Origin: Nocardioides piscis
Lineage (GTDB): Bacteria; Actinomycetota; Actinomycetes; Propionibacteriales; Nocardioidaceae
DNA: 64,000 nt
Direction of reading: 5' to 3'
Assembly (NCBI RefSeq): GCF_011300215.1
Contig: NZ_CP049866.1
Span: 806,001 to 870,000 of the forward strand
This document shows, piece by piece, positions 34,303 to 43,749 of the stretch (positions are counted from its first letter, which is position 1; every line of letters begins with the position of its first letter). The notes beneath the pieces were generated by a model. That model worked only from the letters and a program-made list of their open reading frames with translations. It searched no databases and was not told where the DNA came from. A program made the translations under genes and the position numbers.

Positions 34303-37284
34303 ATGACCGCCATGTACGCCATCCAGCCACCCGCATTTGACGATGCGGTGCGAGCCTTGAGGCTGATCATTGTTCGCCAGTCGAGCGTGACCGCGCACTC
34401 GGATCTGCGAACGCTGCTCGAGCGCACCCTGTCCCTGTATCCGTTTCTGCCCGGGTGCGATGAGATCGGCCGCCTTGGCATCGAGCCTGTCCTCAACCCT
34501 CGCACGACAGACCAGCACTGGACATTGCCGGATGGCGGAGCCGCTTGCCTTTACGAAGTGGACGGGACCTGGGTACTGCTCATCCTGGGTTCCGCCGCAG
34601 CACGAAACGCGGCTAGCACCGAGATCGACCAGAAGAACGAGAACGCTGTCGTCAATCTGATGAGCCACGTCTTGTCAGCGTTGCGTCCCGTTGAGGTCTT
34701 CATCGGGCCGTTCGATCGTGTCAATCGCGCTCATGGTTATGCGACCAAGACTCTAGAAGCGTTCAAAGCCGCCAATGTGGAGGTGCTCTACCTAGAGGAC
34801 GAGCCCGGCGAGATCTGGTTCGACACCGAACATGCTGAGCAGTCTTGGTACTCCCTGTCCAACAGCGCAGCCACGAACTGCAAGGTGACGGTCAAACGGA
34901 CCACCGGCGGCAAGGTCAGCATGGCGCGCCGCAACCTGTGGTTCCTGGGCGAAAGCTCGACTCCGGTGGGGCTCACTACGGACGATGCGAACCGCCTAAT
35001 TGTCGATCAGCGTGACCGCGCAGCAGTGGAAGTAATCGTCAAGGGCTTCGCTGCGGGGGACACGGATGCAGCCATCGCGCGGAGACTCGTACAGCAGGGA
35101 CTGCTTCGCAGACGAAAGACCATGCGCAAGTCAACACAGGGCTCCGCCGTCTTCATTCTGGACCAGAACGAGCACAACCGCGTCCAACGTGCCGTTCGGC
35201 TCTTTCGGGGGCGCATGCTCGACCTGGCCATGGGCAAGCACGTCATGGAAGTGACTGAACCCGCTTCCACAAACTTTACCCACCGTGGAGTACGCCGCGA
35301 GAAGTCGGCCCGCAACCTTTGGCAGCATGTGCTCGTGTGGGATGTGCCGGACATCTTCGACCACGTCAACCAGGCCGACCTTGACGCTGCGCTCATCACA
35401 ACAGCGCGCAAACGCATCCGAGCCGGAAAGCGTGCCAGCCTCTGGGTCCACGAACGCGAACAGCGCGAGCGGATCCAGGCTGACCTGACGGCACCAGTTG
35501 ATTCCCAAGACGCCCGGGAGACAGCAAAGCGCAACCAACTGACGTTGGAGATGTCGCGTCCGATCGGGTCCGGTCCAGAGCACTCTCGCAGTGCCCGCGT
35601 GCGAGAAATCCTGTCCTTGGTGACCGGAGAGGAACCGCGTAGCAACTCCAACACGAGCATCCCTGAATCCGCGCGTCTTTTCTCCGGATACTCGGCCTGG
35701 AGTCAGGAAGACGGGACTGAGTTCAAGATCGCTTGCCACTTAGGCGACACGTACGCCGTCCTGCGACGGACCTCAGACTCACAACTCAAACCAACGGAGT
35801 CGCTCAACCGCGCGTGGGGAATCGCAAGTGGCTCGAAGGGGGTAATGAAGCATGCCGTGGCCCAGATTCGATGCCAGACCTTCCATGCCGCAATCGCCGA
35901 CGCAGCAGCGAGCCACATCGACCAGGGCGTCAGCGTTCTCTCTGGGCAACGCGCCGCAGCCAGTGGCATCATCCAAGCCGGCCAGCACCTCCAGACCGAG
36001 CGAACCCTTCGACGTCAGCGGCTGGTTCAAAACCTCGATGCTGCACGACGGGAGGTGCGCAGCGCCGAAAGCCGCGTGCGCCTGCTCACGGACTATGGAC
36101 AAGCCCAGTCCAACTCACCAGGGGGAGCCGAAGACGCCTGGCAAGCCGTCAACGAGGATGTCCAGCGAGCGGCGCTTCGGGAAGAGGTGCAGGCTCGCGC
36201 ACGGGAAAAGCGTCTCCAAGAAGACCTCACATGCCTGCATGACGAGGCGAGCGCGACTCTGCCGGAAGTGATGCCCGACTTGGATGACCTGGACCTCGCG
36301 CTTCGCACCTTGGTGGCCCTGCGTACTCGCGTCACCGCGCGCAGCGAACAGGTCCGAGCCATTCAGGCTCTCATCCCGAGGATGCGGGTCATTGGAGTGA
36401 CAGCATTTGAAGTGGAGTTCGAGATCGACCTGCTCCTGCCAACGACAAGTGAAACCAGTCTCCCGGTTGGGCCTATCCGCTTCACGGTCCCAACAGCCGG
36501 CGTACGTCCGCCCGGCTACGAGAGTTGGTCACATGCTGAGTGTGAGGAACTCGCGTACCGGCGACTCACTATGGAGGACACCAAGGCCACACGTCACGGA
36601 GCGTCACTCGTAAACGACGGGCTCGCTGCCAAGTCGTACGTCGCCTATCACGCTGCACAGCACCTCATCAGCCGTGGCCTCACCCAAGGCCAGGCTCGCT
36701 ACCTTCTGCAAACCACGCTTCTCCTCCCTCGAACCGTGACCTACAACCTCGCCCAGGGGATCCCCATCGACCATCACGAGCTGGGAACCAGCGAGGCATA
36801 CGTCGAGGTCATCCGACGGACCTATCTGCAACCCAACTCGACGTTTCCTTTCAGGGCACCGATGCTGTCTAGCCGAACCGAGATGCAACGACTGCTCAAC
36901 GCCATACGAAACAGTTCGCTCCCCTATTGGCGACCCACCGAGATTGCCGACCACTTGGGGCTAGCGACTGACAGCGACCCCAAAGGGCGGTATCAACGAG
37001 CCCGCGTCTGGGCCACACTCAAACGCGAGAACCTGCCGCACCTCCTCAGCAGGATCGACGTGTCCGGATTGTCCCGCCACGGCAAGCGAATGAAGAACCT
37101 GTCGGGCTACGTGCTGCAACCCTGCCCCCACTGCGCCGAAACGGGCACCCCAATGCCGGTCGACATCGTCGTCTGGAACGCCGAAGTCCCTGGAGGACTC
37201 CTCTGCTCCACTTGCCTGCGAACACCCGCACCCGACAGCATCACGTATCCACACGCCTACCGGGCGTTGCTCGAGGTCGACTAG
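34303..37284 (+). CDS. Divergent large serine recombinase-like protein
   Basis: 993 residues, much longer than phage serine integrases (450-650). The N-terminal part reads like a distant resolvase domain: IIVRQSS (Arg25, candidate nucleophile Ser27) corresponds to YxRxS, and FDRVNR (Asp138, Arg139, Arg142) to the conserved DRxxR motif. Residues ~215-310 resemble the recombinase domain (AAVEVIVKGFAAGDTDAAIARRLVQQG). A coiled coil follows (about 570-640, RRQRLVQNLDAARREVRSAESRVRLL). A zinc-ribbon-like pair CPHC (941-944) and CSTC (968-971) closes the protein. Function in excision or integration is inferred; the low sequence similarity to typical members makes me cautious. Start at 34303 has GAAGGA upstream. 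Confidence 0.6.
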   Translation: MTAMYAIQPPAFDDAVRALRLIIVRQSSVTAHSDLRTLLERTLSLYPFLPGCDEIGRLGIEPVLNPRTTDQHWTLPDGGAACLYEVDGTWVLLILGSAAARNAASTEIDQKNENAVVNLMSHVLSALRPVEVFIGPFDRVNRAHGYATKTLEAFKAANVEVLYLEDEPGEIWFDTEHAEQSWYSLSNSAATNCKVTVKRTTGGKVSMARRNLWFLGESSTPVGLTTDDANRLIVDQRDRAAVEVIVKGFAAGDTDAAIARRLVQQGLLRRRKTMRKSTQGSAVFILDQNEHNRVQRAVRLFRGRMLDLAMGKHVMEVTEPASTNFTHRGVRREKSARNLWQHVLVWDVPDIFDHVNQADLDAALITTARKRIRAGKRASLWVHEREQRERIQADLTAPVDSQDARETAKRNQLTLEMSRPIGSGPEHSRSARVREILSLVTGEEPRSNSNTSIPESARLFSGYSAWSQEDGTEFKIACHLGDTYAVLRRTSDSQLKPTESLNRAWGIASGSKGVMKHAVAQIRCQTFHAAIADAAASHIDQGVSVLSGQRAAASGIIQAGQHLQTERTLRRQRLVQNLDAARREVRSAESRVRLLTDYGQAQSNSPGGAEDAWQAVNEDVQRAALREEVQARAREKRLQEDLTCLHDEASATLPEVMPDLDDLDLALRTLVALRTRVTARSEQVRAIQALIPRMRVIGVTAFEVEFEIDLLLPTTSETSLPVGPIRFTVPTAGVRPPGYESWSHAECEELAYRRLTMEDTKATRHGASLVNDGLAAKSYVAYHAAQHLISRGLTQGQARYLLQTTLLLPRTVTYNLAQGIPIDHHELGTSEAYVEVIRRTYLQPNSTFPFRAPMLSSRTEMQRLLNAIRNSSLPYWRPTEIADHLGLATDSDPKGRYQRARVWATLKRENLPHLLSRIDVSGLSRHGKRMKNLSGYVLQPCPHCAETGTPMPVDIVVWNAEVPGGLLCSTCLRTPAPDSITYPHAYRALLEVD

Positions 37285-37306
37285 CCCGGTCAACGGCTGA
37301 CCCAGG

Positions 37307-37332
37307 TGTCAGCGCTCGTCGAAAGTTCGGCC
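37307..37332. repeat. IS21 left terminal inverted repeat
   Basis: Begins TGTCAGCGCTCGTCGAAAG and ends CGGCC. It pairs with the right repeat 39476-39501, and the target duplication CCAGG precedes it directly. Confidence 0.85.
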
Positions 37333-37370
37333 GGTTCTGCTCTTTGAAAGTTAGGCCACTTCGGTGTTGG

Positions 37371-38195
37371 TCATTGTGCCGTGTTCTCGGCTCTGGCGGA
37401 TGGCAGCGTGTCGATGCCGCTGTCCTTGAGTCGATACGAGCTGCCTTTGAGGGTGAGGACGTCGGCGTGGTGGACGATCCGGTCGATCATCGCGGCGGCA
37501 ACGACCTGGTCGCCGAACACGTCGCCCCAGCGGGCGAAGGGCAGGTTCGATGTGAGGATCAGCGAGGCGTGTTCGTAGCGGCTGCTGACGAGTTGGAAGA
37601 ACAGGTTCGCGGCGTCTTGCTCGAACGGGATGTAGCCGACTTCGTCGACCACGATGAGGCCGTAGCGGCGTAGCCGTGCGAGCTCGTGGCTCAGCCGGCC
37701 GGTGGCGTGCGCGTGCTGGAGTCGGGTGACCCATTCGGTCGCGGTCGCGAACAGGACCCGGTGTCCGGCGTGGGCTGCTTTGATCCCGAGCCCGATCGCG
37801 AGGTGGGTCTTCCCGGTCCCGGGCGGGCCGAGGAGCACGAGGTTCTGGGCGGCGTCGATGAAGGTCGCGGTGCCTAGGTGCGCGATCGTGTCGCGCTTGA
37901 GTGCGGGCTGGTGGTCGAGGTTGAAGTCCTCGAGTGACTTGCGGCCCGGGAACCCCGCGGCCCGGATCCGGAGCTCGGCACCGGATCCTTCCCGGGCTGA
38001 GACCTCACGCGACAGCACGGCAGCGAGGTACTCCTCGTGGGTCCACGACGCATCGCGCGCCTGATCACCCAGCCTGGCCGCGGCTTCACGGATCCGTGGT
38101 GCCTTCAGTGCCCGGGAGAGGTACTCGATCTGCTTGGCCGTGTCCTTCGTGACCGTCGTCGTGGGTGTCGTTGAGGTTGCGGGGTTCGTGGCCAT
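37371..38195 (-). CDS. istB: IS21 helper ATPase IstB
   Basis: 274-residue AAA+ (DnaA-like) ATPase that assists the IstA transposase and selects target DNA. Walker A is GPPGTGKTH (about residues 123-131), Walker B is LIVVDEVGYIPF (about 184-195), and the sensor region ILTSNLPFARWGDVFGD is typical of IstB. Its ATG directly adjoins the end of istA (shared base at 38195). Length is slightly over the usual ~250 because of a Thr/Pro-rich N-terminus. Confidence 0.95.
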   Translation of the reverse strand: MATNPATSTTPTTTVTKDTAKQIEYLSRALKAPRIREAAARLGDQARDASWTHEEYLAAVLSREVSAREGSGAELRIRAAGFPGRKSLEDFNLDHQPALKRDTIAHLGTATFIDAAQNLVLLGPPGTGKTHLAIGLGIKAAHAGHRVLFATATEWVTRLQHAHATGRLSHELARLRRYGLIVVDEVGYIPFEQDAANLFFQLVSSRYEHASLILTSNLPFARWGDVFGDQVVAAAMIDRIVHHADVLTLKGSSYRLKDSGIDTLPSARAENTAQ

Positions 38196-39439
38196 CAGGC
38201 GACCTGCCCATCAGCTTCGGCGCGAGGGTCGAGGTCGACACCGAACGCGGTGTCGTAGTCGGCCAGGTCCCGCAGCATCGGGTCGGGCGCGACGGCTGGT
38301 GGGCCCAAGATCGCTTGTCGCAGCCGCCGTGCGGTAGCGACGTGGTCGGGATCGGTGATCGTCTGGGCGGTGGCCCAACACCGCCGGTGGGTCGCGACGG
38401 CGCGGCCATCGCAGGTCACCCCCACCGAGGTGAGGTCGGCGTGGACCTCGACCATCCTCCCGATCACGACCGGGTCGACCGAGTAGTCGTTGCCGGCGAC
38501 CCGGACGTAGTAGTCACGCGGGAGCCGGACCCGGGCACTGAAACCGGTCGCTGGCGGCATCGGTGGCAGGGCCAGCATCGCGGCCCGGTCGATCCCGGCC
38601 AGCTCGACCGGACGGGCACCCAAGCGGCGCACGATGCGTGCATTCGCGACCGGGAGCCACTTCGTGAGTTGGGTGTTGAAGTCGGCTGGGCTGGTGAAGG
38701 TTCGCCCGGGTAGGAACGAGGTTTCCAGATAGCCGTTGGCGCGTTCGACGATGCCCTTGGACTCAGGGTCGAAAGGTCTGAGTTGCACGATCCTGGTGGC
38801 TAGGGTGCCGCAGAACCCGGCCACACCTTCGGCGTAGCGGTTGCGCCGTCCGATGCCGGCCTCGTTGTCCCAGATCAGGCGGTGCGGGACCGCGCCGAGC
38901 TGGCTGGACATCAGTTCCCACATCCCGGTGAGCAGGTCGCCGGTGGTCCGCGAGGGCAGCATCATCGCGGTGATGAACCGGGAGTAGGACGACACGATCA
39001 CCAGCACCGGCGGCGTTCCGCACTGCCCCGACCCCAGCGGAATCTTGACCGGCGGGAACCACAGGTCGCACTGGGCCTGGTCCCCGGGGCGGTACTCCAA
39101 ACGATCGGCCGGGTCACGGGGCGCGTAGTCGACCCGCAGGCCTGCGACCCGTTTGCGGAACCACGACGCCGACCCGTCCCAGCCGACCCGCTCGGCGATC
39201 ACCGTGGCCGGCATCGTCGGGAAGTCCTTCAACAGCTCCCGCACCCGTGGCTCGTAGGCGTCGAAACGCGACACCACCGGTGGCCGCACGTACTGCGGTG
39301 GCCGCTGCGCGACCACCGCCCTGGCAACGGTGTCGCGCGCGATCCCCAAATGCTTCGCGATCGCCCTGATCGACAACTGCTCCTGCGCATGCAGCCGCCG
39401 GATCTCAGCCCAGTCCTCCACTGTCATCACCCAATCCAT
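38195..39439 (-). CDS. istA: IS21 transposase IstA
   Basis: 414-residue DDE transposase. An N-terminal helix-turn-helix (LSIRAIAKHLGIARDTVARAV, about residues 22-42) binds the ends. The catalytic core carries the first Asp in AQCDLWFP, the second Asp in LIWDNEAG and the Glu in KGIVERANGYLE, so the triad is complete. The C-terminal Mu-like beta-barrel domain includes YSVDP. Start may be the first ATG (39439) or the second four codons later. Confidence 0.95.
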   Translation of the reverse strand: MDWVMTVEDWAEIRRLHAQEQLSIRAIAKHLGIARDTVARAVVAQRPPQYVRPPVVSRFDAYEPRVRELLKDFPTMPATVIAERVGWDGSASWFRKRVAGLRVDYAPRDPADRLEYRPGDQAQCDLWFPPVKIPLGSGQCGTPPVLVIVSSYSRFITAMMLPSRTTGDLLTGMWELMSSQLGAVPHRLIWDNEAGIGRRNRYAEGVAGFCGTLATRIVQLRPFDPESKGIVERANGYLETSFLPGRTFTSPADFNTQLTKWLPVANARIVRRLGARPVELAGIDRAAMLALPPMPPATGFSARVRLPRDYYVRVAGNDYSVDPVVIGRMVEVHADLTSVGVTCDGRAVATHRRCWATAQTITDPDHVATARRLRQAILGPPAVAPDPMLRDLADYDTAFGVDLDPRAEADGQVA

Positions 39440-39475
39440 CGTGGTCGGGTGGCCTACTTTTCGAAGAGCGCTACT

Positions 39476-39501
39476 GGCCTAGGTTTCGAGGAGCGTCGAC
39501 A
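39476..39501. repeat. IS21 right terminal inverted repeat
   Basis: Read inward on the minus strand it begins TGTCGACGCTCCTCGAAAC, matching the left repeat at most positions. The CCAGG duplication follows immediately at 39502-39506. Confidence 0.85.
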
Positions 39502-39675
39502 CCAGGCACCATCTTCACACACCTTGGCCGACGGCGGCGGTCAAGCTAGGCGTCGGATTGAGTCGTGGGCAGTCACGTTCGCGAACAAAAACCGCGCGCA
39601 ACGACGCCGCCGCGCCGTCCGTTCATGCTGTCCGCTCGCCGCTGGGGGCGGCCTCACTTCTCCGTCGAGGCACGA

Positions 39676-40176
39676 TCAGGCCCGTAGCGCTGCCAGCAGG
39701 TGTAGCCCTTCAATCATCTCGCGCGCAAGTCGGCCGTCGGTGTCACGGACGGCCATCTTGCTCGCCTCGGCGACCGTCACTCCGGCTGCTGAGAACGCGA
39801 GAGCTTCCTCAGACGCGAATCCCTCTACCCGCCACCGTGCGATCCGCCGCAAGACCCGGTCCCCCTGTGTGATCCCGTGCGCCCCGCGCCCATTGGAGGT
39901 GGCCTTGACCCACGCCCAGACCTCTTGCGGCTCAACCCCATCCATGGCGAGCGTGCCGAGAAAGGCTGCGCTTCCCGCGCCGCAGTATCGCCAAATGGAT
40001 GGTTCGATGCTCTCATCCGTACAAACGCTTCGAAACTCCCTCTCCCACGTCTGATCGATCATCGCGAACACGTCCGTCGTGGGTGAGCCGTCGGAATCCG
40101 CCGGGAACCGATGACATCCGTCGCTCGGCGTGACCCGACGCTGCATGTCGTGCTGATAAGCATTGGGACTGCTCAT
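39676..40176 (-). CDS. Hypothetical protein
   Basis: 166 residues with no family that I recognise. The protein is mixed helical, with a C-terminal half containing RVLRRIARWRVEGFASEEALAFSAAGVTVAEASKMA, compatible with a small helical DNA-binding or adaptor fold. It ends EGLHLLAALRA, and the unrelated-looking protein at 41726 ends YEMLAALRL. ATG start with an open frame throughout. It lies beside the IS21 element in the accessory island. Confidence 0.6.
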   Translation of the reverse strand: MSSPNAYQHDMQRRVTPSDGCHRFPADSDGSPTTDVFAMIDQTWEREFRSVCTDESIEPSIWRYCGAGSAAFLGTLAMDGVEPQEVWAWVKATSNGRGAHGITQGDRVLRRIARWRVEGFASEEALAFSAAGVTVAEASKMAVRDTDGRLAREMIEGLHLLAALRA

Positions 40177-40359
40177 GGGACCCTCTTCTATCGAGTGTGA
40201 CGCCGCTGCTGGTGGCTGGATTCGAGTCGGGATGAGCTCAAGGCGTAGACGTAGCCAAGGTTGCTTTAACGCTCACAACATGGCGGGCAAGGCGGCTTTC
40301 AACCCCCGCCGCGCGCTTAGGCGACGGGACTTCTTCGCAGTGGAGCGCCGGGCCTGCCT

Positions 40360-40890
40360 CTACGGCCGCTTGGACTGACCGCGCAGTGCGTCCCACCACG
40401 CGGCCGCTTGCTCTACTTCCTCGGCGGTCGTGTCGATCGTGACGTAGGAACCACCCGGGTCACGTCGATCGTCGACGGCGACGTGGCCTTGATGGTCGTA
40501 GTCGTAGTCGATGATTGGGCGTGCTGCGTCGGGGTTGCTCAGGACGAGGACGTCGATGCCATAGTCAGCTCCGCTATGGGGGTGAACGCGACCAAACGCG
40601 ATGCCGCCTCCAAACCAGACGTGACGCTCGTCCTCCGGCTCGACGTTTGCTGCGACGTCCCGCCACCATCTGGCGGCGGCCACGATCTCGTTGTGGGTCC
40701 AAGGAAAAGCCTCACCCATGGCCTCTCCGACCGCGTAGTGGGGCTCGTTGAAGCCGTCTTCGCGACAGAGCGGACGAAGAAGAACGTCACCTCCTGAGGT
40801 GACGGTGGGCTCCAACAGAAAGCTCATACTGGTAAGGCCGGACAGCTTCATGATCGTTGCTCCTTCGTCGTGGGAATCTTGGTCTGTCAT
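40360..40890 (-). CDS. Hypothetical protein
   Basis: About 176 residues from the ATG at 40890 (the open frame extends to 41049; a start at 40851 is also possible). It is acidic and aromatic-rich: FPWTHNEIVAAARWWRDVA, DERHVWFGGGIAFGRVHPHSGADYGIDVLVLS, IIDYDYDHQGHVAVDD. No domain recognised. A cytoplasmic protein with an alpha/beta fold is the most I can say. Confidence 0.55.
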   Translation of the reverse strand: MTDQDSHDEGATIMKLSGLTSMSFLLEPTVTSGGDVLLRPLCREDGFNEPHYAVGEAMGEAFPWTHNEIVAAARWWRDVAANVEPEDERHVWFGGGIAFGRVHPHSGADYGIDVLVLSNPDAARPIIDYDYDHQGHVAVDDRRDPGGSYVTIDTTAEEVEQAAAWWDALRGQSKRP

Positions 40891-41049
40891 CGGCATCTCG
40901 CCGAGCGGATGCCACCGCTTGCGGGGATCAGTTGTACGGCTTGGGTTCCAACTACTGGTATCGGGCACGGGCTCGTCCGAGCAGACATGCGCTGTCACGC
41001 CCGCGAGCGGAGTCCCTTCGAGTCGGCGTAGCTGGTGACGGCGTCGCAC

Positions 41050-41725
41050 TCGTAGCAGGCAGCCTCGAAATGGTCAGCGCTCCGCGTTGGCCCGTCCCCT
41101 GTGTCGAACCGGCGAACCGGCGGGGTGGACGGGACGGCCGCTGCGCAAACGCACGGCAGCCGATGCTGTCTCCTGGACACATCGAAGAGTCGCTCCTTGC
41201 TTGACGGCGTGTATGCAGTCCCTAGGAAATGACAGAAGCCCCTCCACGCAGTGGAGAGGCGCTCCCGAGACCGGGACAGCACGCACGATACCCCGCCCCG
41301 CGGCCACGCTGCGGAGCGTCGCGTCACGCCCCCTCATGTAGCCGCGCGCGATGCATCGACTCAGACAAAGGAGTGACAACGCCGGTCCGCGTCGGCGCAC
41401 GGCCGCCCACCTAGTGCTCGACCCACTTGGGCAGTAGCAGAGCCTGCCCACTGAGTATTAGCGTCGTAGGCAGGGTGAGGACCGTCGTCAAAGAGTGCTC
41501 CCTGGCAGAGATGGCGACGCCGTGCGATGGGGCAACACGACGAGCGCCGACGCTGAGGCCAACCCAAGGACTTCGATGACGGTGAGCTCTGCTCGCGGCC
41601 GCTGCTGACGGGCACATGTAGCTCGACTCCTCGGGGGCTGCCTTGCCTCGAACCGCGGCATGCCCGAGCAGATAGGACGCGCGATTGGCCGAACTCGCCG
41701 TCCCTGTTGAGAGTGGGCCAAGAGA
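41050..41725. other. Gene-poor stretch in the island
   Basis: About 675 bases with no convincing gene on either strand. A small hairpin (CTCCAC-GCA-GTGGAG around 41247-41262) is present but has no T run. The open frames here are arginine-rich shadow translations of GC-rich DNA. The region may be degraded. Confidence 0.4.
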
Positions 41726-42319
41726 TCAGAGGCGAAGGGCTGCCAGCATTTCGTAGGCGGCGAGCTGTTCTGGAGTGGGGTGGCCGCCGGTCGCGGCGGC
41801 GACTACTAGGGCGTCCATGCGACCCTTCATCAGAGCTCGTGACACGTTCTCGGGAAGTCCGGTCGCCCGTGCGAAGTAGCCCCACTGGCGGTCAACTCGA
41901 GCCTCGAGAACTCCGGAGGTCATGGGCTCCTTGTGGGGATCGTCTTCGTAATCCTCGTCGTCGAAGTAGACGTCGCCGTGGGACGCGCACAGCCGCCGCC
42001 ACCCCGATTCGGCCTCCTCTTGGCTGGCGAACATGTGGACGCTGCCGGGGGTCACCTCGTAGCCCTCGGTTGTCCAGACGAACCAGCGCCGTTCCCCGAG
42101 CAGCTCGACTTCGCCGATGTGGTCCCCGTAGGTGGCGTCCTCTGGGTCATACGTCTCCCAGTCGGATCGTTGGTGCACCAACTCATCGACCATGTTGACC
42201 ACCTTGAGGCGAGGAACTGGGGTTTCCTCAAACTCCTTCTCAAACAGGCGGTCACGTTCTTCGGGGTCGGTGGCGGCCGCCTGCCGTTCGGCCATGGACG
42301 GCTCGTGCGGGTCGGGCAT
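41726..42319 (-). CDS. Hypothetical acidic protein
   Basis: 197 residues from the ATG at 42319; the frame extends further to a TTG at 42376. A charged N-terminus (AERQAAATDPEERDRLFEKEFEE) precedes a probable alpha/beta domain with VELLGERRWFVWTTEGYEVTPGSVHMFASQEEAESGWRRL and an acidic run DVYFDDEDYEDD. The C-terminal ~60 residues are helical and end YEMLAALRL. No family recognised. Next gene in the same direction is a DNA methyltransferase about 310 bp upstream. Confidence 0.6.
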   Translation of the reverse strand: MPDPHEPSMAERQAAATDPEERDRLFEKEFEETPVPRLKVVNMVDELVHQRSDWETYDPEDATYGDHIGEVELLGERRWFVWTTEGYEVTPGSVHMFASQEEAESGWRRLCASHGDVYFDDEDYEDDPHKEPMTSGVLEARVDRQWGYFARATGLPENVSRALMKGRMDALVVAAATGGHPTPEQLAAYEMLAALRL

Positions 42320-42633
42320 CGGGATGCTCGGCGACACTTCGTACTCACTTCTTCTTTGGGGCCGGAACTGCCGCAAGTGTGCCGGGACTGATGGGTTGGG
42401 CTGTCAATGGTCGCACTCGCGGTTGGGCGCCTGTGCCGGGCGAGTCGATGGCGCTCTTCCGTCGACCTGGTGCAGTTCAGCCCCTTCGGCGTTGGGACCG
42501 CGGGTTTGAGGCGCAACAGAATGGTAGGGCTCGGGTAGGCGGTCACCTGTGTGACGATCCGCTGGTCGGTGCCGGTTCAGCTCTCACTGCAGGGGTTTCA
42601 CCGCGGCCAGATCAGTGGCTAGGGCGCGACGGC

Positions 42634-43749
42634 TCAGAAGAGATGGATCACGTCGTCACTGGTCGCCGGGGGTTCGTCGCGCGTCTGGCGTGCTACTCGT
42701 TTCTGAATGAGCGGCAGGTATGCCGGGTCACGTTCAATACCGACGGCGTGCACGTCCTCGAGGAGGCAGGCTTCGAGGGTGGTTCCAGAGCCGACGAATG
42801 GATCGAGCACGAGGCCACCCTTGGGGACGGTCAGCCGCACCATGCGGCGCAGTAGGTCTAGCGGCTTGACGGTTGGGTGTGCGACGCCATCGACGACGAC
42901 GCGCTCGTGCTTGTTTGGCTTTGACACCCAGAAGACGCGTCGCGGGTCTTGGGTTGTGTGATGGGTGAGGGCGCGGGCGGACGAGTCGTCCATGTGGACG
43001 TTCGAGGGCCATCGCGGAATTGCGTCAGCGTCGCCGGGTTGTTCGGTCACTCCGGCGAGGTTGATTGGGCCGAGGTTCCAGGACGTGACGTTGTTCGCCA
43101 TTGTGCCTTCGAGAGGTCGGCGCGCGAGGACGATTGGTTCGAAGGCGGGTCGGAGGGTTGTTCCCCAGCCGGACCAGTTTCTGGCTGATGCGTTCTGGCC
43201 AGCCGTAGCCAGGGCCCGTTCTACGTTCTGGGACTTGGGCATGCCACTTGAGTAGAGCCATGCGAGGCTGTCGCGGATCTCGAAGCCTGTGTCTTCGGCG
43301 GCGGTGGCGAGTCGATGCCACGTGCGGGTGCCGCCGAAGGCGACTAGGTGGCCGCCGGGCTTTAGGAGGCGGAGGCACTCCTGGAGCCAGAGTGCGCACC
43401 AGTACTGGAACTGGACGGGATCGTTGTCGGCATATCCACGCGAGTGAGTTTCCTGAGCGTGCCAGTTCTGCGACTGCTGTCCGAGCATCGGTGCCGCTGA
43501 GAACTTGGCTACGGCGTCGGCGCGGAGGCATTCGGAGCAGACACGATCGGCGGAGCACTGGTCGATGACGCATTGGGGGCGACGGGTCGCGGGACGTGTG
43601 TACCGACTGGCAGGGACGCGCTTGAGGGCGTAGGGCGGGTCAGTGACAACGGCGTCTACGGATGTCGAGGGCAGTGAGGCCAAGACGTCGAGTGCATCGC
43701 CGACGTGGACTGTGGTGGCTGGGCCGAGGAGGAGGGGAGAGAGGGTCAT
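42634..43749 (-). CDS. Site-specific DNA methyltransferase (N4-cytosine/N6-adenine, beta class)
   Basis: 371 residues. The catalytic motif IV TDPPYALKR (about residues 36-44) comes first, and the S-adenosylmethionine-binding motif I DPFVGSGTTLEACLLEDVHAVGIERD (about 316-341) is near the C-terminus, the order of beta-class DNA methylases. PTVKPLDLLRRMVRL precedes motif I as usual. No restriction-enzyme gene is adjacent, so it is probably an orphan or phage-type enzyme. An unusual cysteine-rich insert (CVIDQCSADRVCSEC, about 60-75) follows motif IV and could bind zinc. Confidence 0.9.
   Translation of the reverse strand: MTLSPLLLGPATTVHVGDALDVLASLPSTSVDAVVTDPPYALKRVPASRYTRPATRRPQCVIDQCSADRVCSECLRADAVAKFSAAPMLGQQSQNWHAQETHSRGYADNDPVQFQYWCALWLQECLRLLKPGGHLVAFGGTRTWHRLATAAEDTGFEIRDSLAWLYSSGMPKSQNVERALATAGQNASARNWSGWGTTLRPAFEPIVLARRPLEGTMANNVTSWNLGPINLAGVTEQPGDADAIPRWPSNVHMDDSSARALTHHTTQDPRRVFWVSKPNKHERVVVDGVAHPTVKPLDLLRRMVRLTVPKGGLVLDPFVGSGTTLEACLLEDVHAVGIERDPAYLPLIQKRVARQTRDEPPATSDDVIHLF

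Larger units (their letters stand above)
37307..39501 (-). mobile_element. Complete IS21-family insertion sequence with 5-bp target duplication
   Basis: 2195 bp carrying istA and istB on the minus strand. Terminal inverted repeats start TGTC: left 37307-37332, right 39476-39501, agreeing at most of 26 positions (shared blocks CGCTC and TCGAAA, and GGCC at the inner end). A second internal pair of GAAA..TAGGCC-type repeats lies further in, as in other IS21 elements with multiple transposase-binding sites. The flanks are CCAGG (37302-37306 and 39502-39506), a direct target duplication. Everything needed for transposition appears intact. Confidence 0.93.

Noticed and set aside
41247..41262. Small hairpin as a terminator or RNA gene
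   Set aside because: Six-base stem without a T run, and no adjacent gene end to explain it.
39676..42319. Shared C-terminal LAALR ending of two hypothetical proteins as a common domain
   Set aside because: Only five to six residues agree; too short to claim homology.
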